Assembly (NCBI RefSeq): GCF_001905795.1
Contig: NZ_LIXJ01000003.1
Span: 62,001-126,000 of the forward strand
Direction: 5' to 3'
Source: Streptomyces sp. CB01580
Lineage (GTDB): Bacteria; Actinomycetota; Actinomycetes; Streptomycetales; Streptomycetaceae
DNA length: 64,000 bases
Within the stretch, counting starts at the first letter, position 1. Each line of letters begins with the position of its first letter. The notes beneath the pieces were generated by a model. It was not told the origin of the DNA. It worked only from the letters and a program-made list of their open reading frames with translations, and did not search any database. The position numbers and the translations under genes were made by a program. Shown piece by piece: positions 54,801 through 61,701 of this stretch.

Positions 54801-55773
54801 TCGGGCTGTTGCGGACAGGGGAGACGGGCAGCGGGCATCGGAGATTCTGGAGCAGGCCGAGGAGATCGCCTGTTCTGCTGACGACCCCGACGAGCAGGCC
54901 GAGGCGCTGGTGTCCGTGGCCCGGGCCGCCGCGGACACGGGTGGCAGCCGGCGGGCGCAAGCGGTGATGGAGCGGGCTGAGGAGATCAGTCGCTCCATCA
55001 CCGAATCCGACTGGCGGGCCAAGGCGCTGGTGTGCGTGGCTCGGGCTGTTGCGGACAGGGGAGACGGGCAGCGGGCATCGGAGATTCTGGAGCAGGCCGA
55101 GGAGATCGCCTGTCTCACCACTGACCGTGAGTGGCAGGCCAGGAGGCTGGTGTATGTGGCTCGGGCTGTCGCGGATCTGGGCGACAGGCAGCGGGCACGA
55201 GGGGTTGTGGGGCGGGCCGAGGAGTTTGCCCGTTCCGTTGCCGATCCCGACGAGCGGGCCGAGGTGCTGGCGATGGTGGCCCGGGCTGCCGCGGGCACCG
55301 GAGACCACCGGCGGGCCGAGGAGATCGCCCGTTCCATCACCGAGCCCAACCTGCAGGTGGAGACGCTGGTGCATGTGGCCAGGGCCGTAGTGGAGTCAGG
55401 GGACTATCGGAGGGCTCAGCTGACCGTCTGCTTCATCACCGACGCTTTCCGGCAGGCATCAGCGTTGCTGAAAGTGGTTGAGGCTGTCGCGGATTGTGGA
55501 GAGCACCGGCGGGCCGAGGAGATCGCCCGCTCCATCCCCCACCCTGACCAGCAGGCACAGGCGTTGGCGTATGTGGCCGGTGCTGTCGCGAAGGCTGGAG
55601 ATCGTCAACAGACATCCGCGGTGCGTCTGATTGCCGACGCCTTGAGGCTCGCTGATTGGCGCCGCTCGCTGTGGGAGCTGATCCAGGTCGCTCCCGGCGG
55701 GGTCAAGGCATGCGTCACCGAGCTGGAGACCCTGCGCGACGCTCGGCTCGTTGACCGCGCGCACCCGGCTTGA
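51811..55773 (+). CDS. STAND/NLR-like ATPase with about 21 TPR-like repeats
   Basis: 1320 residues. An N-terminal motif (13-26) is shared with the preceding small membrane protein. The P-loop Ala-Pro-Ala-Trp-Ser-Gly-Lys-Ser is at 84-91 with a first Ala in place of Gly. Walker B is Leu-Leu-Val-Asp-Gly-Leu-Asp-Glu-Asp at 174-182, and an Ala-Gly-Arg-Pro sensor Arg is at 213. A winged-helix-like part follows. From about 470 to 1285 there are about 21 helical repeats of 33-49 residues (Ala-Val-Ala...Gly-Asp...Arg-Ala-Glu-Glu-Ile-Ala-Arg-Ser-Ile). Two successive repeats are identical at DNA level. The design fits a sensor that oligomerises upon ligand binding, as in defence or conflict systems of multicellular bacteria. 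Ends at a strong terminator. Confidence 0.85.
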   Translation: MSEVSKSSKVARSGSATASGGVANSGIHYGDINILPGTPVRTRYLEQVQRIAPPELEGRDAELAELAEFCVSPASAGTYAWWRAPAWSGKSALMSWFVLHPPRTVRIVSFFITARLASQNDRGAFLDNVLEQLLTMLGEAPPSFLTESTRDAHMLNLLARAAEACRDRGEQFVLLVDGLDEDRGAGNGLDSHSIAALLPARPPAGMRVVVAGRPNPPIPAEVPTHHPLRNDSIVRKLTPSPRAQVVRAEMEHDLLRLLEGTAGEQDLLCLVTAAGGGLSAEDLAELTGWWPWEINRRLRTVAGRSFSVRGSQFRTSGPEVFLLGHEQLQVTAADMFGPARLAEYRERLDTWAQQYRARRWPEETPEYLLRGYFRMLHAVGDVKKMVALSTDTDRQNRMLDLSGGDAVALSEISTVLDTLAEKDEPDLLVMLRLAMHREHLSDRNSHMPGGLPAAWARIGQFHRAESLAESMPIDSRVAAMASLAEAVSEVGDGQRAREILERAETVARSLGDPGKQAWELACVAGAVWEVGDGQRARELLERAEAVARSTSDPSGQSAALGFMAQAVSKLGDGQRARELLERAEKVARSIADHNEQSADLQRVVSAVAGVGDCAWAERIARSITDDGWQAVALGSVARAVAEAGDHRRAEKIARSAATTDGKAVALGEVAEAVAKTGDHQRAHGLLERAETMARSITDDQQAEVERADRISQEQALMLLSGSVAEAGNCAWAETMARSITELARQSSALVYVARTAAGAGDYRRAETIARSLTTAEGRAGALVSLANAATARGDRRRAREILEEVETLARSITDSKSQAEVLTFLGDAVAKAGDRQQAHGLWEQAEACARSVDGFWQRITVYPLAYSVAGGGYFEWAEKIARSITYPAWRAEALACVAGVVAEAGEHRRAEEIARSIADPDEQAEALVKVVQAVVEAGEYRWAEEIARSIADPDEQAEALVKVVQAVVEAGEYRWAEEIARFVTGPEKQVEALVCVARAVADRGDGQRASEILEQAEEIACSADDPDEQAEALVSVARAAADTGGSRRAQAVMERAEEISRSITESDWRAKALVCVARAVADRGDGQRASEILEQAEEIACLTTDREWQARRLVYVARAVADLGDRQRARGVVGRAEEFARSVADPDERAEVLAMVARAAAGTGDHRRAEEIARSITEPNLQVETLVHVARAVVESGDYRRAQLTVCFITDAFRQASALLKVVEAVADCGEHRRAEEIARSIPHPDQQAQALAYVAGAVAKAGDRQQTSAVRLIADALRLADWRRSLWELIQVAPGGVKACVTELETLRDARLVDRAHPA
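54562..54759. repeat. Identical 99-bp tandem units inside the STAND gene
   Basis: The unit starting at 54562 (GCGGACCCGGATGAGCAGGC and following) is repeated at 54661 with no visible change over its length; it encodes one 33-residue repeat. Separately, 54783-54873 and 55023-55113 are identical over 91 bases, offset by exactly 240 bases (two repeats). Both copies keep the frame. Confidence 0.9.
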
Positions 55774-55778
55774 GCGCG

Positions 55779-55819
55779 CGTACACCCCCACCGGGCGGCG
55801 TGTCCGGTGGGGGTGTACG
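55779..55819. terminator. Hairpin terminator after the STAND gene
   Basis: A perfect 16-bp stem, CGTACACCCCCACCGG (55779-55794) with its complement at 55804-55819, and a 9-base loop. It begins six bases after the STAND stop and also serves the converging M20 gene. Confidence 0.9.
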
Positions 55820-55866
55820 GGGGGTGAGCCCGGGTCGGGCCGTCCGGCAGGGCTGCGATGTGGTGG

Positions 55867-57222
55867 TCAGCAGCTCTGCCAGAGTCGGGACATGACACGG
55901 ACGCCGAAGCGCAGGCCCTCCAGGGGCACGCGCTCGTCCACGCCGTGGAAGAGCCGGCCGTAGTCCAGGTCGTGCGGGAGCTTGAGGCCCTTGAAACCGA
56001 AGCAGCGGATGCCGAGGCGGGTGAACGCCTTGGCGTCGGTGCCGCCCGGGTTGCAGTACGGGACGGGGTGGCCGTCCGGGTCCTCGGCGCGTACCGCCGC
56101 GCACATGGCGTCGACCAACGGGCCGTCGAACGTCGTCTCCATCGCGATGTCGTGGTTGACCCACTCGCGGGTGACCGAGGGCAGCAGGAGCCGGTCGATG
56201 GTGTCGATCAGCTCCTGCTCGTGGCCGGGCAGGAAGCGGCCGTCCACCCGGGCCGTCGCCTTTCCGGGGATGACGTTGGTCTGGTAACCGGCGTCGAACA
56301 TGGTGGGGTTCGCGGAGTTGCGGAGCACCACCTGCATGAAGTCGGAGACCGGGCCCAGCCGTTCGAGGCTGCCCTCGATGTCGTCCTCGTCGAACTCGAC
56401 CCCGTAGAGGCGGGCGGCCTCTTCGAGGAGGGCGCGGACCGGTTCGATCAGGCGGATCGGGAAGGTCTCGCGGCCGATGCGGGCCAGCGACTCCGCGAGG
56501 TCGGTGACCGCGTTCTCGTCGTTGGGGGAGGAGCCGTGGCCGGCCCGGCCGGTGGCGGTGAGCTCCATCCAGGCCATGCCGCGCTGGGCGTTCTCGATCG
56601 GGTAGAGGCGGCGGGTGCCGTCGATCGCGAAGGAGAAGCCGCCACCCTCGCCGATCGCCTCGGTGACCCCGGCGAACAGGTCCGGACGGTGCTCGACCAG
56701 CCAGTGGGCGCCGAACTTGCCGCCCGCCTCCTCGTCGGCGAGGAAGGCGAGGACCAGGTCGCGGGAGGGCCGGGTGCCGGTGCGGGCGAAGTGACGGGCG
56801 GTGGCGATCATGACGGCCACCGTGTCCTTCATGTCGATCGCGCCGCGCCCCCAGAGGTATCCGTCGCGGATCTCGCCGGAGAAGGGCGGGACCTGCCACT
56901 CGGAGGCGTCGGCGGGTACCACGTCCAGGTGGCCGTGGACCAGCAGTGCGCCGCGCTCCGGGTCGGCGCCCGCGATCCGGGCGATCACGTTGGCGCGGCC
57001 CGGGGCCGATTCGACCAGTTCGGATTCGATGCCCGCCTCGGCGAGGCGGCCCGCCACCCAGTCGGCGCAGGCGCGCTCGTCGCTGGTGGGGTTCGAGGTG
57101 TCGAACCTGATCAGCTCGGCGCAGAGGGTGATGACCTCGTCCTGGGACAGTTCGGATGCCGGGACGAGCGGAGTGCTGGTGTCGGGGGTGGTCATGTCGC
57201 TCCCACGGTCGCTGGTGGTCAT
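55867..57222 (-). CDS. M20-family metallopeptidase (dipeptidase/deacylase)
   Basis: 451 residues. Zinc and active-site motifs are Val-His-Gly-His-Leu-Asp-Val-Val-Pro, then Gly-Arg-Gly-Ala-Ile-Asp-Met-Lys-Asp, Ala-Asp-Glu-Glu-Ala-Gly-Gly, and a late His in Leu-Phe-His-Gly-Val-Asp-Glu. A dimerisation domain sits between. The start at 57222 overlaps the permease stop by four bases; a second ATG at 57195 has the same preceding GGGAGC, so either may be used. It probably hydrolyses a dipeptide or N-acyl amino acid imported by the permease next to it. Confidence 0.85.
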   Translation of the reverse strand: MTTSDRGSDMTTPDTSTPLVPASELSQDEVITLCAELIRFDTSNPTSDERACADWVAGRLAEAGIESELVESAPGRANVIARIAGADPERGALLVHGHLDVVPADASEWQVPPFSGEIRDGYLWGRGAIDMKDTVAVMIATARHFARTGTRPSRDLVLAFLADEEAGGKFGAHWLVEHRPDLFAGVTEAIGEGGGFSFAIDGTRRLYPIENAQRGMAWMELTATGRAGHGSSPNDENAVTDLAESLARIGRETFPIRLIEPVRALLEEAARLYGVEFDEDDIEGSLERLGPVSDFMQVVLRNSANPTMFDAGYQTNVIPGKATARVDGRFLPGHEQELIDTIDRLLLPSVTREWVNHDIAMETTFDGPLVDAMCAAVRAEDPDGHPVPYCNPGGTDAKAFTRLGIRCFGFKGLKLPHDLDYGRLFHGVDERVPLEGLRFGVRVMSRLWQSC

Positions 57223-58649
57223 GCTGCTCCCACCGGGGTCGTGTCACGGGCGGCCGGGGCGTCGGCGTCCGCGTCGTCCAGGGTGGAGGTGCCGTACGGC
57301 TTCACCCAGCCCAGCAGGCCGAGGACGCTGTACAGGACGAAGGCGGTGGCCAGCGAGTTCAGGGCCGGTATGCCTCCGTCGTAGAACTTGCCGACGCAGA
57401 ACGCCGCGATCCAGATGACGAGGGACATCGGCACCCAGGTCGGCGAGGTCTTCGGCAGGGTCTCGGACTCCCGTGTGTCGTCCAGCGGCTTGCGCATCCG
57501 CTTCACGACCCAGTACTCGGCCACGATGATGCCGCCGATCGGCGGGATCGCGACGCCGAGCACGGACAGGAAATCGGTGAAGTGGGTCATGATCCCGACG
57601 GCGGACAGGACGGTGCCCGCGACGCCCAGGACGATCGTGATGACACCGCGGTGCAGCCGCTTGCCGAAGACGACCTGGAAGAAGTTGACGACGCCGAGCG
57701 ACGAGCCGTACAGGTTCCAGTCGTTGATCTTCGCGGTCGACATCAGGACGACGATCACGCCGAAGGCGCCGGAGGTGGAGAGCACGATGTGCGACACCTC
57801 GCTGCTCTTGACCAGGTGGCCGAGGAGCACACCGGTCATGCCGACGATGTACTCGGAGAGGATCATCGACGCGGCGCTCTGCAGGAAGACGTGCGAGCCC
57901 TTGCGGTTGTAGCGGGTCATCTCCGGGGCCACGATCGCGCCCGTCATGTAGCCGCCCGCGATGGCGGTGGCGGCGACGGCCAGCGGGATCGTCTGGCCCG
58001 GGGCCGGGGAGTCGATCAGATCGCCGATGGAGTGGTCCTTCAGCGTCGAGACGATCGACCAGGCGACCATCGCGAAGAAGAGCGGGGTCACGATCTTGGC
58101 GAAGACGGCCATGTAACGGAAGCCGAAGATCACCAGGGCGGTGATCGCGGCACCGGCCAGCGCGCACCACATCCAGGAGGGTCCGCCGATCAGCGCCGAG
58201 ACGCTGTTGCCGAAGATCGTGTTCTGGACGCCGAACCAGCCGACCAGGCTGACCGCGATGACGAAGCTGACCAGCGCGGAACCGTTGCGGCCGAAGCCCA
58301 CCCAGCGGGTCAGCATGGGGGTCGCCAGGCCCTCGCGCATGCCGGCCATCCCGATCGCGAAGATCACGATCTCCAGGATCACCGCCCCGAGCGTGAAGGC
58401 GAGGAAGGCGTCCCCGAACGTCATGCCGACGCCGATGGTGGCGCCGAGGGTGAACTGCGAGATCGAACCGGACTGGGCCAGCCACTGGAGCAGCATCGAC
58501 CAGAAACCGAACCGCTTGTCGCGCGGGACGCGGGAGAGCGAGTAGTCGTCGCTGCCGATGCTCTTCGCCTCGGGGGCGCCGTCCGTCCCGTGCGTGTCGT
58601 CGTGTCTCGCCGCGCGGGTCGCGGCACCGGCCTTCGGGGTGGCTGCCAT
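57219..58649 (-). CDS. NCS1-family permease (cytosine/hydantoin-type)
   Basis: 476 residues, about twelve hydrophobic helices. The N-terminal Asp-Tyr-Ser-Leu-Ser-Arg-Val-Pro-Arg and the helix-1 stretch Gln-Trp-Leu-Ala-Gln-Ser-Gly resemble cytosine/purine permeases (CodB-like). Pro-Pro-Ile-Gly-Gly-Ile-Ile lies near helix 9. The substrate is not certain: neighbours suggest a dipeptide-like or cyclic ureide compound. It overlaps DUF1177 by one base and M20 by four, so the three genes form one operon. Confidence 0.8.
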   Translation of the reverse strand: MAATPKAGAATRAARHDDTHGTDGAPEAKSIGSDDYSLSRVPRDKRFGFWSMLLQWLAQSGSISQFTLGATIGVGMTFGDAFLAFTLGAVILEIVIFAIGMAGMREGLATPMLTRWVGFGRNGSALVSFVIAVSLVGWFGVQNTIFGNSVSALIGGPSWMWCALAGAAITALVIFGFRYMAVFAKIVTPLFFAMVAWSIVSTLKDHSIGDLIDSPAPGQTIPLAVAATAIAGGYMTGAIVAPEMTRYNRKGSHVFLQSAASMILSEYIVGMTGVLLGHLVKSSEVSHIVLSTSGAFGVIVVLMSTAKINDWNLYGSSLGVVNFFQVVFGKRLHRGVITIVLGVAGTVLSAVGIMTHFTDFLSVLGVAIPPIGGIIVAEYWVVKRMRKPLDDTRESETLPKTSPTWVPMSLVIWIAAFCVGKFYDGGIPALNSLATAFVLYSVLGLLGWVKPYGTSTLDDADADAPAARDTTPVGAA

Positions 58650-59602
58650 CAGGGCTCCTGGGAGGTACGGCCGAGGGTCTGGAGGTGAGCCAGGGACCCG
58701 TAGCGGCTGACGAGGTTGTCGAACTCCACCGCGTCGTGGAAGTCCAGGTGGCCGCCGCCGTAGGACTTGGCGACCTCCACGGCGTAGCGGGCGGCGGAGG
58801 CGATGTCCGCCTCGTGGCTCGCACCCGTGGCGCAGCCCGGCACCGCGGCGGCCGAGGTGATGGCCAGGCCGACGACCGGGGCGGCCGTCGCGGTGGCGGG
58901 CTGGAGGATCGAATTGATGTGGTGTGCACCGTTACCGTACGGTGTGATGTCCTGCGTGGTCACGGGATACGTGACCAACGGCTCACCGGTCACCACGGCC
59001 AGCAGTTCGCCCAGCGCCTCGCTGACCCGCAGCACCCAGCCCTCCTTGACGGTGGGTGACAGGGCGAGGCCCTTGTGGTTGATGATGCGGTTGCCCTTGG
59101 TGGTGTCGATGGAGAGCACGGCCTCCATCTCGTCGGTCACCTCGTGGCGGTTCATGGTCGCGATGTCCACGGGCGAGCCCATGAACGGCACCGGGTCGTG
59201 CGGCTCGGTCGGCGCGCTCGGGCAGATGTGGGTGGCGACGACCACGTCGCCGGGCAGCACGTCGCCGCGGCGGCGCATGTCCAGCAGCTTGGCGGCGGTG
59301 GCCAGCGCGGCGACCGCCCCGTCGGCGTCGGAGACCATGCCGGTCACCTCGGGCCGGGCGCCGATGCCGCCGAGCCGGCCCACCACGCCCAGCGTGCGGG
59401 CGTCGCCGCCGGACGCGCGCCCTCGCGCACCCGGGATGCGGACCAGTACGAAGTCCGTCGAGCCGCGCTCGCCGGTCACCGTGGTGACCTGTGCGGACGC
59501 GCCCTCGGCCCCGCTGACGGAGTCGAGGTACCCGGCTACCGCCTTGCCATCGACCTGGGGATCGTCCAGCAGATCGACGATGTCCAGCACGTACTTCAAC
59601 AT
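58649..59602 (-). CDS. DUF1177 protein
   Basis: 317 residues. Motifs Thr-His-Ile-Cys-Pro-Ser-Ala-Pro, Gly-Asn-Arg-Ile-Ile-Asn and Gly-Gly-Gly-His-Leu-Asp-Phe-His-Asp are conserved in DUF1177 as far as I recall. His and Asp residues hint at a metal-dependent hydrolase. No signal or membrane segment. First gene of the operon with a permease and M20 peptidase, divergent from an IclR regulator. Confidence 0.75.
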   Translation of the reverse strand: MLKYVLDIVDLLDDPQVDGKAVAGYLDSVSGAEGASAQVTTVTGERGSTDFVLVRIPGARGRASGGDARTLGVVGRLGGIGARPEVTGMVSDADGAVAALATAAKLLDMRRRGDVLPGDVVVATHICPSAPTEPHDPVPFMGSPVDIATMNRHEVTDEMEAVLSIDTTKGNRIINHKGLALSPTVKEGWVLRVSEALGELLAVVTGEPLVTYPVTTQDITPYGNGAHHINSILQPATATAAPVVGLAITSAAAVPGCATGASHEADIASAARYAVEVAKSYGGGHLDFHDAVEFDNLVSRYGSLAHLQTLGRTSQEP

Positions 59603-59769
59603 GGGGGGCCTTTCTCATCTCACTCGTCCGGACACCCGGGCTTCACGCATCCGGGCATTCGGGTCCCACTCGTCCGGACACCGGCAGGTGCGGTCCGGGC
59701 ACCCGGGCCCGCGCCCGGCGGGGGCAGGAAGACGGGGCGGGGTGCTGAGGCAACATTCGGGATCGGATA

Positions 59770-59783
59770 GCGTTGAACGCAAC
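59770..59783. promoter_or_regulatory. Candidate IclR-type operator
   Basis: GCGTTGAACGCAAC carries overlapping inverted arms (GTTG/CAAC and GCGTT/ACGC) in the 219-base gap between the DUF1177 operon and the divergent IclR gene. Size and position suit an IclR dimer site. The rest of the gap near 59640-59720 has direct repeats with CACTCGTCCGGACACC at two places. Confidence 0.45.
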
Positions 59784-59821
59784 ACTTTCCCGTTATTTGC
59801 AATTCACGTCTGAATGGTGAG

Positions 59822-60655
59822 ATGACCATGGCGGACTTCGATCTCGACCGGCGCACCCCCACCGGGGCACTGCAGACCGTCGACCGGGCGCTCCTCGTGC
59901 TGCTCGCCTTCGAACGGACCCGGCCCGACTGGGGCGTCACGGAGGTCGCCGTGGAGTTCGGCTGGGACACCTCTGTCGCCCAGCGGCTGCTCGCCACCCT
60001 CGCCGGGCGCGGCTTCCTCGTCTCCGACCCCGTCACCCGCCGCTACCGCATCGGCCCCGCCGTGCTGCGGCTGGGCCGGCTCTGGGAGCGTTCCGGATCA
60101 CTGGAGCTGCTGGCCGGGCCCGTCCTGGAGGAGCTGCGCCGGGTCACCGGCGACACCGTGCTGTTCTGCCTGCCCGACAGCTTCCACATGCGGTGCGTCG
60201 CCGCCGAGGAGGGGGAGGCCGGACCGCTGCGCTACTACCCGCTGGTCGGTGAGCTCTACCCGGCGCACGCCGGCGCGACGAGCAAGTCGTACTACGCGTA
60301 CCTGCCCGACGAGCAGCGCCACCGGCTGTTCCGGGGCCGCCCCATGGCCCGCTTCACCGACCGGACGGTCACCGACCCGGACCGGCTGGAGGAGGAGTTC
60401 ATCAGGGTCCGCTCCCAGGGGTACGCCTGGACGGTCGGCGAGTACGACACCGGTATCGCGACCGTCGCCGTGCCCGTCTTCCTGGGGCGCGAACCGTACG
60501 GGAGCCTCAGCCTCGGCGGCGCCGAGGAACTCTTCCGAGGGGCGCCCGAGGACCGGCTCGAACCCCTGCGCCACGCTGCCCAGCTGCTGGAGAAGCGCCT
60601 CACCCAGCCCCCGCAGCGCCCGGGGCCGCGCGCCCGGCGCCCGCGTACCGCCTGA
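59822..60655 (+). CDS. IclR-family transcription regulator
   Basis: 277 residues. An N-terminal winged helix (Val-Thr-Glu-Val-Ala-Val-Glu-Phe-Gly-Trp-Asp, then Leu-Leu-Ala-Thr-Leu) is followed by the IclR ligand domain (Ala-Gly-Pro-Val-Leu-Glu-Glu-Leu, later Ser-Leu-Ser-Leu-Gly-Gly). The start is either ATG 59822 or 59828; the second has a better-spaced GGTGAG. A Pro/Arg-rich tail ends it. Likely controls the divergent DUF1177/permease/M20 operon and itself. Confidence 0.85.
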   Translation: MTMADFDLDRRTPTGALQTVDRALLVLLAFERTRPDWGVTEVAVEFGWDTSVAQRLLATLAGRGFLVSDPVTRRYRIGPAVLRLGRLWERSGSLELLAGPVLEELRRVTGDTVLFCLPDSFHMRCVAAEEGEAGPLRYYPLVGELYPAHAGATSKSYYAYLPDEQRHRLFRGRPMARFTDRTVTDPDRLEEEFIRVRSQGYAWTVGEYDTGIATVAVPVFLGREPYGSLSLGGAEELFRGAPEDRLEPLRHAAQLLEKRLTQPPQRPGPRARRPRTA

Positions 60656-60741
60656 TGATCCGGAAAAGACCCGTGCGCGGCCGGGAGCCCGTGACCCGTA
60701 TGGGGCCCGGACGACACCGAAGAGAACCGAGAGGACCCCTT

Positions 60742-61470
60742 GTGAATCTGCTCCTGCTCTCCAACTCCACCCAGTACGGCCGCGGTTACCTGGAACACGC
60801 CCTCGACACCGTCACCGCGTTCCTGCCCTCCGGCGCCCGGCTGGCCTTCGTGCCGTACGCGCTCGCCGACTACACCGCGTACACCGCGCGCGTCCGCGAT
60901 GCCCTCGCGCCGTCCGGCATCACCGTTCGCGGCGTGCACGAGAACGCCGACCCGGTCGCCGAACTCGCCGCGTCCGACGCCGTGTTCATCGGCGGCGGCA
61001 ACTCCTTCCGGCTGCTGAGCGCCCTGTACCGGACCGGTTTGCGGGACGCCGTGACCGAGGCGGTGCGCGACGGGCTGCCGTACATGGGCGCCAGCGCCGG
61101 CACGAACATGGCGGCGCCTACCCTGCGCACCACCAACGACATGCCCATCGTGGAGCCGCCGTCCTTCGAGACGCTCGGGCTGATCCCGTTCCAGATCAAC
61201 CCGCACTACCTCGACCCGGACCCGGAGAGCACCCACAAGGGCGAGACGCGCGAGGAGCGGCTCACCGAGTTCCTGGAGGAGAACGACGTACCGGTGCTCG
61301 GCCTGCGCGAGGGCTCGTGGCTGCGGGTCGACGGACGTCAGGCCCGGGTGCAGGGCGCCCGTCCCGCCCGGCTGTTCGTCCGCGGCGCGGAGCCGCAGGA
61401 GCTGCCCGCCGGGACGGACGTCTCCCATCTGCTCGCGACGACACCGCGGTTCGACGCGCCGGTGCGCTGA
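60742..61470 (+). CDS. pepE: Peptidase E (aspartyl dipeptidase, S51)
   Basis: 242 residues. The opening Leu-Leu-Leu-Leu-Ser-Asn-Ser-Thr-Gln-Tyr-Gly is that of PepE. The nucleophile Ser is in Gly-Ala-Ser-Ala-Gly-Thr-Asn, and the active-site loops Gly-Gly-Gly-Asn-Ser-Phe and Asn-Pro-His-Tyr-Leu-Asp are present. PepE cleaves dipeptides with N-terminal Asp. The GTG at 60742 has GAGAGGA at a good distance; the frame is open from 60655. It follows the IclR gene and fits a dipeptide-use locus. The gap 61471-61701 shows no gene, only GC-rich repeats of CCGACG. Confidence 0.85.
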   Translation: MNLLLLSNSTQYGRGYLEHALDTVTAFLPSGARLAFVPYALADYTAYTARVRDALAPSGITVRGVHENADPVAELAASDAVFIGGGNSFRLLSALYRTGLRDAVTEAVRDGLPYMGASAGTNMAAPTLRTTNDMPIVEPPSFETLGLIPFQINPHYLDPDPESTHKGETREERLTEFLEENDVPVLGLREGSWLRVDGRQARVQGARPARLFVRGAEPQELPAGTDVSHLLATTPRFDAPVR

Positions 61471-61701
61471 CGACCCGCGCCTGCCGACGGCGCCGGTGTG
61501 CCGACGATTCCGGTGTGCCGACGGCCCCGGCGCGTCGGCTGCCCCCGGTATGGCGGTTGCCCCCGGCGTGGCGGCGGTTTTGTGACGCCGCCCCGCCCGC
61601 TGCCGGGGCGCGGGAAGGGCGGGGAACGTGCTGGGTCGAGGGATTGTGCTGCGCCGGGGCGGGCGGAAGACGTGTCCGGCCCGGTGGCCGGTGCGGGCCG
61701 G

